A stretch of DNA of 26,880 nucleotides from a virus. The notes below the pieces were generated by a model, which was given only the letters and a program-made list of their open reading frames with translations, had not been told where the DNA came from and ran no database searches. A program made the position numbers and the translations under genes. Location of the stretch: the IMG/VR virus record IMGVR_UViG_3300007276_000245, positions 1-26,880 of that record. The stretch is one strand, 5' to 3'. Positions within the stretch are counted from its first letter, which is position 1. Every line of letters begins with the position of its first letter. This document shows, piece by piece, positions 16,408-25,061 of this stretch.

Positions 16408-16419
16408 ATAACTAGTTAT
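16408..16419. repeat. 12-nt palindrome upstream of the giant fibre gene
   Basis: ATAACTAGTTAT is a perfect 12-nt palindrome in the 176-nt gap between 16384 and 16561. The same gap has TTTGTAACAAA near 16499-16509. No terminator-like T-run follows either. Confidence 0.5.
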
Positions 16420-16466
16420 ACACTATACATTATATAATCACGTAGTTTAATTAATAAAATTTTTAT

Positions 16467-16475
16467 GATAAATAA
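16467..16475 (+). promoter_or_regulatory. Probable late promoter for the giant fibre gene
   Basis: GATAAATAA keeps the ATAAATA core of the T4 late promoter. It lies 85 nt before the ATG at 16561, in a 176-nt AT-rich gap with no gene. The same GATAAATA form recurs upstream of the tail fibre gene at 21821. Confidence 0.55.
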
Positions 16476-16560
16476 CAGTGTTAACGAAATGTTTACCATT
16501 TTGTAACAAATTGTCGGCAATAGCGGACAGTTAATATATATATTGATTGGAGAAGAATTC

Positions 16561-19500
16561 ATGGCTTTTAGACAGATTAAAGCACCAGCACTGGCGAACG
16601 CAGCAATTACGCCACTGAAAGTAGCACCATCAGCAGTATCTGGCCAAGATGCAGCATTGGTAGTGAACTCATTAGACACCGACACTTTGTTATTACACGT
16701 AGCAAGTTCGGAAACATTATCACGTATTACAGTACGTCATTTAGTAAACTCATTAGATACTAATGACTTAGCAGAAGGTACTGGTGTAGATGCAAATTTA
16801 TACTTTACAGACCAACGTGCGAAAGACGCAGTCGCAGATGATATCGCAGCAGCAGTATTAACTGAAAAGACTCGTGCAATGATTGCAGAAGGCGCAAACG
16901 CAACTAGTATTACAAACGAAACTAATCGTGCAACATTAGCAGAAGTTGCAAACGCAGACTCTATCGCAGCAGAAATAACTCGTGCAACAGCAGCAGAAGG
17001 GTCAATAACCACTGCGTATCAATTGGCTGATACTAACTTGCAAACGCAAATAAATAATATTTTGAACAACACTGACGAAGTTGCATTAAACTCGTTGGCT
17101 GAAATTGTTACAGCATTCTCAGATGCAGATGATGTATTTACTGTTAGTGTTCAGACAAACGCAAACAGCATTAGTACTGAAACTAGTAATCGTATAGCAC
17201 AAGATAGTGTATTAAATGCTAGTATAAGTAATACTCAATCTGAATTAGATACTTCGCAAGCAGGCGCAGGATTAGCAGCATCAGGCGCATATGTAGTAGG
17301 CGCTTCAACTAACTATCTTACAGCAGCGACTTCATTGAATGATGCAGACGTTAAGTTAGATGCACAGATGAAGACTAACGCAGACGCAATTGACGCACTA
17401 GAAGCTAGTGTATCTGGTCTATCTGGTTCAAGTGCAGCAGACATCGCAGCAAACGCAGCAGACATCGCTACTAACGTATCTGATATCGCAGCAGAAATAT
17501 CTCGTGCAACAGCAGCAGAAAGTGCATTGTCATCTTCACTAACAAACGAAACTACTGCACGTGGTCTTGCAGACACAGCAATTCGTGGCGAATTTGCAGC
17601 AGCAGACACAGCACAAACAACTGCATTACAGACTTATGCAGATACAGCAGAAGCAGACGCAGTTGCAACAGCAGCAGCAGACGCAACTACTAAAGCAGAT
17701 GCAGCAGAAGCAGACGCAATTGCATCAGCAGAAGCAAAAGACGTAGCTCGTGCAGTTACCTCAGACGCAGCAGACGCAGTCCTTGCTGGTCGTGCTACTA
17801 CACTAGAAACTGAGATGGACGCAGCAGAAGGTCGTCTTGACGTTATTGAAGCACAATCAGGTTCAGCAACATTAGGTACTGTTGCACAAACATTGAGTGG
17901 TGCTATAAACGAATTACATACAGATACAAATGCTGTAGAAGTTCGTGTATCAACTAATGAAACAGACATCGCAACTAACGCAACAGCGATTGGAAATATT
18001 CTTACAAACACTGACGCAGTTGCATTAAACTCGTTGGCTGAATTGGTAACTGCATATGAAGCAGCAGATACAGGCCTTGCAGGACTTATTACTACAAACG
18101 CAACTGCTATTTCTGATGAAGAAGCACGTGCATTGGCAGCAGAAGCTGTTCTACAAGCAAATATTACCGCAGAAGCAGTCACAGCACGCGCAGCAGAATT
18201 AGTATTGACTAATGATTTAGCAGCAGAAGCAGTTACTCGTGCAGCCGCAGATGTTACATTGCAAGATAACATTGATGCTATCGCAACAAATGCATCAGGT
18301 GATACAACTGCAATTCAAGCAGAATTAGATGCTACCCAAACTGGCGCTGGTTTAGGAATTGATGGAACGTATACAGCACATGCAACTGGCGATTATATCT
18401 CAGCAGCAACTTCATTAAAAGATGCAGACATTAAGTTAGACGTACAGATGAAGGCTAACGCAGACGCTATCGCAGCAGAAGCAGTCACAGCACGCGCAGC
18501 AGAAGGTACTAACGCAACTAATATCGCTACTAACGTAACTAATATCGCTACTAACGTAACTAATATCGCTCAAGAGATTGTTGATCGTGGTATCGCAGAT
18601 GTTGCATTGCAAGATAACATTGATGATGTACAAGCAGAACTTGATGCAACTCAAGTTGGTTCTGGTTTAGCAGCAACAGGTGCATATACACAAACTGCAT
18701 CAGCAGATTATATCTCAGCAGCGACTTCATTGAATGACGCAGACGTTAAGTTAGACGTAGCACTCAAGACTGAAGCATCTCGTGCAGCACTAGCAGAAGG
18801 AGTCAACGACGCAGCAATTACAGCAGAAGTAACTCGTGCAGAAGCAGCAGAAGCATTGATAGATACTAAGGTTGATAACGAAGTAACACGTGCAACAGCG
18901 GCAGATGCGGCTCACGTAATCGATATTGCTACTAACGCAACTGATATCGCTACTAACGCAGCATCTATTGTAACAAATAATGCAAGAGCAGTTGGTGCAG
19001 AATTAGTATTGACTAATGGTTTAGCAGCAGAAGTAACTCGTGCAGAAGCAGCAGAAGTTGTTAACGCAGGCGCTATTGCAGCAGAAAAGATTCGTGCAGA
19101 AGCAGCAGAGTCGGTATTGACTACTGACGTAGCAACCAACGCAACTGCAATTGCATTCATCAACACAAACACTGATGGCGCAGCATTGGATTCATTGACT
19201 GAGATTGTGGCAGCATTTACGGCAGCAGACAGTTCAACACTTGCCACTGTTCAGTCTAATACAGCAGCAATTGCAGCAGAAGAAACTCGTGCACTAGCAG
19301 CAGAAGGTCTTAACACAACAGCAGTAGGTACAGAAAGAACTCGCGCATTATTAGCAGAAGGTGTAAATACTACCGCTATTACAGCAGAAGAAACTCGCGC
19401 TCTTGCAGCAGAAAGTGCACTAGCAACACGTATGACTACAGAAGAAGGCAACGTAGATACTCTACAAGCAACTATGGGCGTAGCAGTATTGTCTACTGAC

Positions 19501-21705
19501 GCACAAACTGTAACAGCAGCGATCAACGAACTTGACGCTTCTAGCGTATCTGGTTTAGGTAATATTCAAGCAGAACTTGATACAGCCGAAGCAGCAATTG
19601 TTACTAATGCAACAGCAATTGTAACAGAAAAAAATCGCGCAGAAGCAGCAGAATTAGTATTGACTAATGCAGTATCAGGTAATGATACACAAGTTCGTTC
19701 AGATTTTGCAGCAGCCGATCTTTTAATTCAAAATGAATTAGATGCTTCACAATCTGGAGCAGGCTTATCATCAACAGGCGCATATGTTGCTCCTACTACT
19801 TCTAATCATCATGATTCAGCAGTTTCATTAGCTGATGCAGACATGAAGCTTGATGCAGCAATTTTTGCAGAAAAGACTCGTGCAGTTGCAGCAGAACTTG
19901 TTGCAACTAATGCAATTGCAGCAGAAGCAGGCACAGCACGTGCAGCAGAAGGTGTTAACGCAACAGCAATTAGTACAGAAGTAACTCGTGCAACTGGCGT
20001 AGAGTCTGGTTTGGCAACAGATATCGCATCTAACTTGACTGAAATCACTGCCACACAGTCTGGTGCTGGTTTATCAGTAACTGGTGCATATGTTGCTCCT
20101 ACTACATCAAACTATCACGATACTGCAACTTCACTTGCAAGTGCAGACATGAAACTTGATGCAGCACTAAAAGCAGAAGCAGATCGCGCTATCGCAGCAG
20201 AAGGTGTACTCACAACTGATATTTCAGATGAAGTAACTCGTGCAACAACCGCAGAAGGTGTTAACGCAACAGCAGTAGTAACCGAGAGAGATCGTGCAGT
20301 TGCAGCAGAACTTGTTCTTACTGGCAATGTGACTTCGGTTACAAATGATTTAGCAACTGAACTTGTAGATCGTGCAGCAGCAGATTTAAACTTACAAGGA
20401 CAGATTGACTTTATAACTTCAAACACTGATAATGTAGCATTGGATTCATTGACTGAATTGCTTGCAGCATTCCAATCAGCAGACAGTGGTCTAAGTACTC
20501 TTATTACTGATAATGCAAATGACATTGCAGCAGAAGAAACTCGTGCAACAACCGCAGAAGGTGTTAACGCAGCAGCAGTAGTAACAGAAAGAACTCGTGC
20601 AATGGGTGTTGAATCAACCAACGCAGCAGCAGTAGTAACAGAAAGAACTCGTGCACTAGCAGCAGAAGTTGTTCTTCAATCTGACATTGATACTAAAGTT
20701 GCAAAATCTGGTTCAACAATGTCTGGTGTACTAAACATGGGTTCTAACGTCATCTCTGGCTTGGCAACTCCTAGTGCAGCAACAGATGCAGCATCTAAGT
20801 CTTACGTTGATGGTTTAATTTCATCATCTGATATTAGTACTACTAACACAGACAGTTTAACAGAAGGTTCAACGAACTTATACTTCACTGATGCTCGTGC
20901 ACACGCAGCAATCTCAGTAGTTGACACAGAAGGAACAGGTCGCGTATCTTACGCAGATGGTGTTGTTACTGTTGATACACAGAAGTCATTCTTAGAATTA
21001 TCTGACTTTGCAGGTTCAGAAGTTAATTACGATACAACTGCTAACTATATTGCAGTAGTTAATCCAGAAGGAACTGGCATGGTTCTTGTTGATCCTACTG
21101 GTCTTTTAGTGTCAGATGTACAGCGTCAAACATTGAATGGTGATGATGTAACAACTACATTCGCAGTAACTTTCGAAATCGGTACAGCAGAAGACTTAAT
21201 GGTATTCGTTGGTGGTGTTATTCAAGATCCATCATCTCACTACACTGTTAACTCTGTTGCTCAAACGATTACATTCACAGCAGGTGCAATACCAACTGGT
21301 ACGCAAGCAGTTCTTGTGGGTCATCAAACTGGTTATACTGTTCAAGCAGGTGCGGTTACTTCTGAGAAGTTAGCAGCAGATGTTAAGCCATTTATTCAGT
21401 CTGGTAACGTTTCAGCAACTACTGGTGGTGATGTTATTGATACATTTGATTCATCATTGTATCGTTCTGCTAAGTATGTTATCCAAGTTAGTGATAGCGT
21501 AAGTGGTGAATACGAGACTCGTGAAGCATTAGTTGTTCATGACGGATCAGCAGCATATATCACTGAATTCGCAATGGTTTACACCGGCGCTGCATTAATG
21601 GGTGATGCATCTGTAGCAATGAATGCAGGCAACGTTGAACTTACTTATACTACAAGTGCTGTTACAGCATCAGTTAAAGTAATCTCTACTTACATCAACA
21701 TTTAA
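16561..21705 (+). CDS. Giant Ala/Thr-rich coiled-coil fibre protein (1714 aa)
   Basis: The largest gene in the window, dominated by heptad-like repeats rich in Ala, Thr, Asp and Glu (for example ITAEETRALAAE and ATNVTNIATNVTNI). These suggest a long trimeric coiled-coil shaft. Near both ends is the phage motif TxxLxEGxxxNLYFTDxRA (about residues 67-85 and 1425-1445). Five copies of an LDATQxGAGL ... DADxKLD module and four copies of an NTDxVALxSLxEI module are interspersed. NVISGLATPSAATDAASKSY near residue 1397 is a typical fibre element. The last 200 residues are beta-rich with MVFVGGVIQDPSSHY and probably form the tip or a receptor-facing domain. ATG 16561 is chosen because GGAGAAG precedes it; the in-frame TTG at 16543 has no better site. 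A terminator follows. Confidence 0.75.
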   Translation: MAFRQIKAPALANAAITPLKVAPSAVSGQDAALVVNSLDTDTLLLHVASSETLSRITVRHLVNSLDTNDLAEGTGVDANLYFTDQRAKDAVADDIAAAVLTEKTRAMIAEGANATSITNETNRATLAEVANADSIAAEITRATAAEGSITTAYQLADTNLQTQINNILNNTDEVALNSLAEIVTAFSDADDVFTVSVQTNANSISTETSNRIAQDSVLNASISNTQSELDTSQAGAGLAASGAYVVGASTNYLTAATSLNDADVKLDAQMKTNADAIDALEASVSGLSGSSAADIAANAADIATNVSDIAAEISRATAAESALSSSLTNETTARGLADTAIRGEFAAADTAQTTALQTYADTAEADAVATAAADATTKADAAEADAIASAEAKDVARAVTSDAADAVLAGRATTLETEMDAAEGRLDVIEAQSGSATLGTVAQTLSGAINELHTDTNAVEVRVSTNETDIATNATAIGNILTNTDAVALNSLAELVTAYEAADTGLAGLITTNATAISDEEARALAAEAVLQANITAEAVTARAAELVLTNDLAAEAVTRAAADVTLQDNIDAIATNASGDTTAIQAELDATQTGAGLGIDGTYTAHATGDYISAATSLKDADIKLDVQMKANADAIAAEAVTARAAEGTNATNIATNVTNIATNVTNIAQEIVDRGIADVALQDNIDDVQAELDATQVGSGLAATGAYTQTASADYISAATSLNDADVKLDVALKTEASRAALAEGVNDAAITAEVTRAEAAEALIDTKVDNEVTRATAADAAHVIDIATNATDIATNAASIVTNNARAVGAELVLTNGLAAEVTRAEAAEVVNAGAIAAEKIRAEAAESVLTTDVATNATAIAFINTNTDGAALDSLTEIVAAFTAADSSTLATVQSNTAAIAAEETRALAAEGLNTTAVGTERTRALLAEGVNTTAITAEETRALAAESALATRMTTEEGNVDTLQATMGVAVLSTDAQTVTAAINELDASSVSGLGNIQAELDTAEAAIVTNATAIVTEKNRAEAAELVLTNAVSGNDTQVRSDFAAADLLIQNELDASQSGAGLSSTGAYVAPTTSNHHDSAVSLADADMKLDAAIFAEKTRAVAAELVATNAIAAEAGTARAAEGVNATAISTEVTRATGVESGLATDIASNLTEITATQSGAGLSVTGAYVAPTTSNYHDTATSLASADMKLDAALKAEADRAIAAEGVLTTDISDEVTRATTAEGVNATAVVTERDRAVAAELVLTGNVTSVTNDLATELVDRAAADLNLQGQIDFITSNTDNVALDSLTELLAAFQSADSGLSTLITDNANDIAAEETRATTAEGVNAAAVVTERTRAMGVESTNAAAVVTERTRALAAEVVLQSDIDTKVAKSGSTMSGVLNMGSNVISGLATPSAATDAASKSYVDGLISSSDISTTNTDSLTEGSTNLYFTDARAHAAISVVDTEGTGRVSYADGVVTVDTQKSFLELSDFAGSEVNYDTTANYIAVVNPEGTGMVLVDPTGLLVSDVQRQTLNGDDVTTTFAVTFEIGTAEDLMVFVGGVIQDPSSHYTVNSVAQTITFTAGAIPTGTQAVLVGHQTGYTVQAGAVTSEKLAADVKPFIQSGNVSATTGGDVIDTFDSSLYRSAKYVIQVSDSVSGEYETREALVVHDGSAAYITEFAMVYTGAALMGDASVAMNAGNVELTYTTSAVTASVKVISTYINI
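17236..20190 (+). repeat. Five dispersed copies of a ~50-codon module in the giant fibre gene
   Basis: The module (LDxxQxGAGLxxxGxY, about 12 variable residues, SLxDADxKLD) occurs near 17236-17391, 18313-18474, 18628-18785, 19723-19880 and 20035-20190. Copies 4 and 5 share the variant GAYVAPTTSN, which indicates a more recent duplication. Between them lie heptad repeats and four copies of the NTD-SL-E module (near 17047, 17989, 19150 and 20404). Confidence 0.85.
18508..18570 (+). repeat. Three tandem 21-bp repeats
   Basis: Unit ACTAACGTAACTAATATCGCT is present three times in direct succession (18508-18528, 18529-18549, 18550-18570); the first copy differs by one base (GCA for GTA). Each unit encodes one heptad, TN(A/V)TNIA. 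Confidence 0.92.
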
Positions 21706-21750
21706 TCGTTATAACATAGTAATTTATTACTAAGACGAATAAAGATGATA

Positions 21751-21778
21751 AAAAGACTCCGAAAGGGGTCTTTTTTTT
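21751..21778 (+). terminator. Intrinsic terminator after the giant fibre gene
   Basis: AAAAGACTCC (21751-21760), a GAAA tetraloop (GNRA class) and GGGGTCTTTT (21765-21774) form a 10-bp stem with one G-T wobble. It is followed by T-rich sequence to 21778. It lies 46 nt after the stop codon. The A-run on the left arm would also allow some termination in reverse, but no minus-strand gene converges here. Confidence 0.92.
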
Positions 21779-21820
21779 GCTCTAAATAAAATACATTAAC
21801 TATGCATATAATTTAAAAAA

Positions 21821-21829
21821 GATAAATAG
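21821..21829 (+). promoter_or_regulatory. Late promoter for tail fibre gene
   Basis: GATAAATAG retains the late core and lies 68 nt before the GTG start at 21898, after the terminator at 21751-21778. The fibre and its chaperone therefore appear to form a separate late transcript. Confidence 0.6.
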
Positions 21830-21897
21830 TAACAGTAAATAAAATTAATATTGAGACAAATAGATGTTTCATATATCACAAATAAGGGAGAGACAAC

Positions 21898-22809
21898 GTG
21901 GCTTTTAAAATAGGCAATCAGACAGTATTAGATATTGATGGTGTCGGAGGTACAAGAATTGATTCGGCAACTGGAACAGATGTTGTATTAGGCGCTGGTA
22001 CTGGAGGTGAAATCTCTATTCCAATAGACACGTCACTAAATTTACCATCAGGCACAACATTGCAACGACCTACGGGTGAAGTAGGCATGGTAAGACATAA
22101 CACTGATCTTAATCAATTCGAAGGTTACAATAATGGAGCATGGGGTCCGTTATCAGAAGGTGATTTTTTGCCCTTATCTGGTGGTACACTAACGGGAGAC
22201 ATCTTGCTTGGTGACAACGTCAAGGCTATTTTTGGTTTGCCAGGCAATGACTTAAAGATTTACCATGATGGAGCTGACAGTTACATTGAAGATGCTGGTA
22301 CTGGCTCGTTATGGTTAGCAAGTAACGAGTTTAGAGTTTCAAATGCTGCCGCAACTGAAAATATGATAATTGGGACAGAAGATGCGGAAGTGCAATTGTA
22401 TTACGACAATGCTAAGAAATTTGAAACCACATCTACAGGTGTTGACATATCAGGCATACTTGCAATAAACGGCACTGATATACCAGACTTTCATAGGGCT
22501 GTATCAATAGCAGGTGGTACTGGGTTTACAACTGATTTTAAACATGTGTTTGATGATGGTTTTATGATTCAATGTACACTGACAGGAACAAACAATGTAA
22601 ACACCAGCGTAGTTCATACTTTCCCTACTGCATACTCTAATTGCATGGGTACTAGTTTATCTATTCTTGATAATGGTGATAGAGAAGGAACTGCATGTAC
22701 CAAGGGTTCTGCTTCTAATACACAAGTTACAGTATTTTATCGACTAGGACATGTTAGTGGCAGTGTTGGCACAGCATATGTTATGGTCTATTCATGGGGA
22801 CTAGCATAA
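21898..22809 (+). CDS. Tail fibre protein
   Basis: A 303-aa fibre protein starting with GTG, supported by AAGGGAGAG 5 nt upstream. Fibre motifs appear in order: PTGEVGMVRHNTDLNQFEGY with NGAWGPL (about 59-85, a common fibre-attachment segment), LPLSGGTLTGDI (about 92-103), and NDLKIYHDGADSYIEDAGTG with SLWLASN (about 117-145, typical of marine phage fibres). A compact C-terminal domain (about 205-303) contains FPTAYSNCMGTSL, ending VMVYSWGLA, in the style of receptor-binding fibre tips. It is much shorter than T4 gp37. The next gene encodes the usual tail-fibre assembly chaperone, coupled by TAATG, which strongly supports a host-recognition role. Confidence 0.85.
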   Translation: MAFKIGNQTVLDIDGVGGTRIDSATGTDVVLGAGTGGEISIPIDTSLNLPSGTTLQRPTGEVGMVRHNTDLNQFEGYNNGAWGPLSEGDFLPLSGGTLTGDILLGDNVKAIFGLPGNDLKIYHDGADSYIEDAGTGSLWLASNEFRVSNAAATENMIIGTEDAEVQLYYDNAKKFETTSTGVDISGILAINGTDIPDFHRAVSIAGGTGFTTDFKHVFDDGFMIQCTLTGTNNVNTSVVHTFPTAYSNCMGTSLSILDNGDREGTACTKGSASNTQVTVFYRLGHVSGSVGTAYVMVYSWGLA

Positions 22810-23195
22810 TGATTTTATATTCAACATCTAATTCAGGATTTTACGACACTGAGGTAAACAGAGTGATACCATCTGATGCGGTAGAAATATCGATAGAAGC
22901 ACATACTGCTTTGATATCAGAACAAAGAAATAAATGTGGGGAAATTGTATTCCCTGCGGATGGATCTGAACCTACTTTTGTACCACAGGTAGCAGACGCA
23001 ATGGAACAGTTAAGACAGTACAGAGATAGACTTATTGCTCAAACAGATTGGAGAGCAGGACAGGATGTACCTACTATGAGTCAAGAATGGGTAGATTACA
23101 GACAGGCTTTACGTGACATTACTGAGGGTGCAGACCCACAAATTGGTGATGATGGAAGTTTAATAAATGTAACTATGCCAACGAAGCCTGCATAA
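22809..23195 (+). CDS. Tail fibre assembly chaperone
   Basis: A 128-aa protein of the phage tail-fibre assembly (tail_APC-like) type. These chaperones bind the fibre C-terminus and help it trimerise. The N-terminus MILYSTSNSGFYDTEVNRVI, the IPSDAVEIS segment and the helical C-terminal block RDRLIAQTDWRAGQD ... WVDYRQALRDI are family hallmarks. I place the start at ATG 22809, which overlaps the fibre stop (TAATG) and leaves GGGGA at a usable distance. The longer in-frame start at 22794 would add MGTSI and lies inside the fibre gene. It converges on the Nudix gene with only 23 nt between the stops and no visible terminator. Confidence 0.87.
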   Translation: MILYSTSNSGFYDTEVNRVIPSDAVEISIEAHTALISEQRNKCGEIVFPADGSEPTFVPQVADAMEQLRQYRDRLIAQTDWRAGQDVPTMSQEWVDYRQALRDITEGADPQIGDDGSLINVTMPTKPA

Positions 23196-23218
23196 CAATT
23201 ATATATAATATTCACAAA

Positions 23219-23677
23219 TTAAAGCGTATCTAACCAATTAGAACCATTCATTGAACTAGTTTCGTGTATGGTTCTAATTTTCTTAATTATCTCTTTATTA
23301 TATAATTGTGCCTTAGTTCCTGGATGTAGAGGACGAGGCCAGTTACTTATCTTGACCCAACAAAATCCATCACTTTCGTTATTAAGTTGCGGAATAAATT
23401 CTTCAAACACAGCAACTGCAAATGTATTATACTCAAATCTATTATCAGGTGATATGAACTTATTTAGTGGGTATATCTTCTCAACATCAGGTAATAATCC
23501 AACTTCTTCTTCAAGTTCACGCAGTAAAGTTTCTAATGGTCGTTCTCCGTTTTCGCCTTTACCTCCAAAGAATCCCCAAGTACGCGGATGACTAGATTTC
23601 TCACTTCGTTGTTGCAGTAATACTCTTCCAGTGTCTATACTTAAAAATATGCACCCACTTGCATGTAACTTACTCAT
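23219..23677 (-). CDS. Nudix hydrolase
   Basis: A 152-aa enzyme with a complete Nudix box at residues 39-61: G-x5-E-x7-REL-x-EE-x-GL, with Gly39, Glu45, Arg53, Glu54, Glu57 and Glu58 all present. A conserved WGFFGGKGE entry precedes it. Nudix enzymes hydrolyse a nucleoside diphosphate linked to another moiety, using Mg2+ bound by the Glu residues. The MutT-like N-terminus (VLLQQRSEKSS) is compatible with a damaged-nucleotide or NDP-sugar substrate, but the substrate cannot be read off. It is 26 nt downstream of the gp15-like gene on the same strand and may share its late transcript. The ribosome site is weak (TAAAG). Confidence 0.93.
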   Translation of the reverse strand: MSKLHASGCIFLSIDTGRVLLQQRSEKSSHPRTWGFFGGKGENGERPLETLLRELEEEVGLLPDVEKIYPLNKFISPDNRFEYNTFAVAVFEEFIPQLNNESDGFCWVKISNWPRPLHPGTKAQLYNKEIIKKIRTIHETSSMNGSNWLDTL

Positions 23678-23703
23678 ACTTTATACATGACCATTATGTT
23701 TGA

Positions 23704-25059
23704 TCATATATAAAGTCGCCAGAATCCAGCGTTATATATTCCTTCATGACTATTAATCCATTCAGTGCCAGTCCATTCCAATTGATCATCTGACAAAATG
23801 TTATCTACATATTGTTGAGTAGTTACTGCACTACTATCAAATGATACTGTCCATATTGATCCGTTGTATTCAATAATGTCATTAGTATATGCATTTAATC
23901 CAGACCATTCTGGTCCGTTTGGAATATCATTAGTAATAATATATCTAGCACCGATAACCGCAGCATCTACCATTCCATCACCCGGATAATTCTGTAACGG
24001 ATCTAATACTCCATTGATAGCAGTCAATGTGTTTGTTGGTAATGTACTAGTGTCAACATCTACATTAAGTGCATTTACATTAAGACTATCAAAACTAAGT
24101 CTACCAATAATATCATTATCCATATCATTCGGTGCACTTGATTTTCGTATACGAATCTGACTAATGCCTTCTCGTAATTCACCGAATGGCGTAAGGAATT
24201 TAGACCAATCAAGAAGTACACTTTCGGCATCTAAATTAGTACCAGACTCATTTAGTAAATATGCTTTGTTATTATCAAATTTAATTTTCATATCATCTAA
24301 TGTAACTGTTACATATTGCAGCGATGATTTATCAAATGACTCCTTTGCATCAAATGCATCTAAATTAACATCATCTAAATTATATAATTGATTGATTACG
24401 GTATAAATCAATTTTTGCTGCTTTAATTTTGCAGGGGGATTAATAAATATCGGCATTTCAAATGTCAGTGTGCTAACATCAATAATATCATCAACACTTG
24501 CACCTACACTACGACTTGACCATTGAGAATTCTTCATTTCAACATATGCAAGACTCGACCAATCCATTGGATTGTCGGTGGTATGAATATTCAACGTAGG
24601 ATTAAACAATACCATTATTTGTTCAAGCAATTGTAATTTCTGATCTGTGTTTGATGACCATATATCACAATTCATAGTTAGGTTATAAGGAACTGGCATA
24701 TGTCGCTCTACTGTATACCTATTACCTACGTTACCTGTGTATTCACCTGTTGTCTCATCTATTTGTTTTTCATATACTTGTACTTTATCTATATGTTGTT
24801 GGCTCATTCTACGCTCAGGAGCCATGTCAAGTGCAGTTACATAACAAGATATGAATGGAACAGTGTTTATTACATTCTCACTATTTTCGCGAGTAATATG
24901 TGCAGCCATGCGATTTGTGTCACCGTATCTAACTGGTACAGTTTGGTATATGGGCATCTTTTGATCGTTGATTCCCATTTGTACATCAAATCCACCAAAT
25001 AATCTGATGAACTGTTGTATATATCGACGAATTTGTCTATCATAAAAATATTGTGCCAT
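23704..25059 (-). CDS. gp15: Tail sheath stabiliser/completion protein (gp15-like)
   Basis: The N-terminal half aligns by eye with T4 gp15, which caps the tail tube and sheath and joins tail to neck. MAQYFYDRQIRRYIQQFIRL corresponds to the T4 start MFGYFYNSSFRRYATLMGDL, then VPVRYGDTNRMAAHI, PFISCYVTALDMAPERR, VPYNLTMNCDIWSSN and QLLEQIMVLFNPTLNIHTTD follow in the same order. It is 451 aa against 272 in T4. The extra C-terminal region (about 330-451) contains GARYIITNDIPNGPEW, NDIIEYNGSIWTVSFDS and a terminal EGIYNAGFWRLYI, resembling additions seen in marine T4-like phages. Its ATG is 2 nt from the end of the gp14-like gene, so both are one operon. Confidence 0.85.
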   Translation of the reverse strand: MAQYFYDRQIRRYIQQFIRLFGGFDVQMGINDQKMPIYQTVPVRYGDTNRMAAHITRENSENVINTVPFISCYVTALDMAPERRMSQQHIDKVQVYEKQIDETTGEYTGNVGNRYTVERHMPVPYNLTMNCDIWSSNTDQKLQLLEQIMVLFNPTLNIHTTDNPMDWSSLAYVEMKNSQWSSRSVGASVDDIIDVSTLTFEMPIFINPPAKLKQQKLIYTVINQLYNLDDVNLDAFDAKESFDKSSLQYVTVTLDDMKIKFDNNKAYLLNESGTNLDAESVLLDWSKFLTPFGELREGISQIRIRKSSAPNDMDNDIIGRLSFDSLNVNALNVDVDTSTLPTNTLTAINGVLDPLQNYPGDGMVDAAVIGARYIITNDIPNGPEWSGLNAYTNDIIEYNGSIWTVSFDSSAVTTQQYVDNILSDDQLEWTGTEWINSHEGIYNAGFWRLYI

Positions 25060-25061
25060 AA

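Noticed and set aside
16543-16560. TTG start for the giant fibre protein at 16543
   Set aside because: ATG 16561 is preceded by GGAGAAG at proper spacing; the TTG start would place this site inside the gene.
17634-18272. Long minus-strand open frames within the giant fibre gene (also 18912-19247, 19251-19526, 20115-20621)
   Set aside because: They are Ala/Ser/Val-rich mirror images of the GCA-rich repeats on the plus strand, lack ribosome sites and promoters, and have no domain; the plus-strand gene has clear fibre motifs.
17236-20190. CRISPR array or diversity-generating retroelement in the fibre repeats
   Set aside because: Repeats are in-frame, unequal in spacing and protein-coding; no reverse transcriptase, template repeat or cas gene is in the window.
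22794-22808. Earlier ATG start for the tail-fibre chaperone at 22794
   Set aside because: ATG 22809 overlaps the preceding stop as TAATG, and the family normally starts with a short M-x-Y-S/F-S type sequence, matching MILYSTS.
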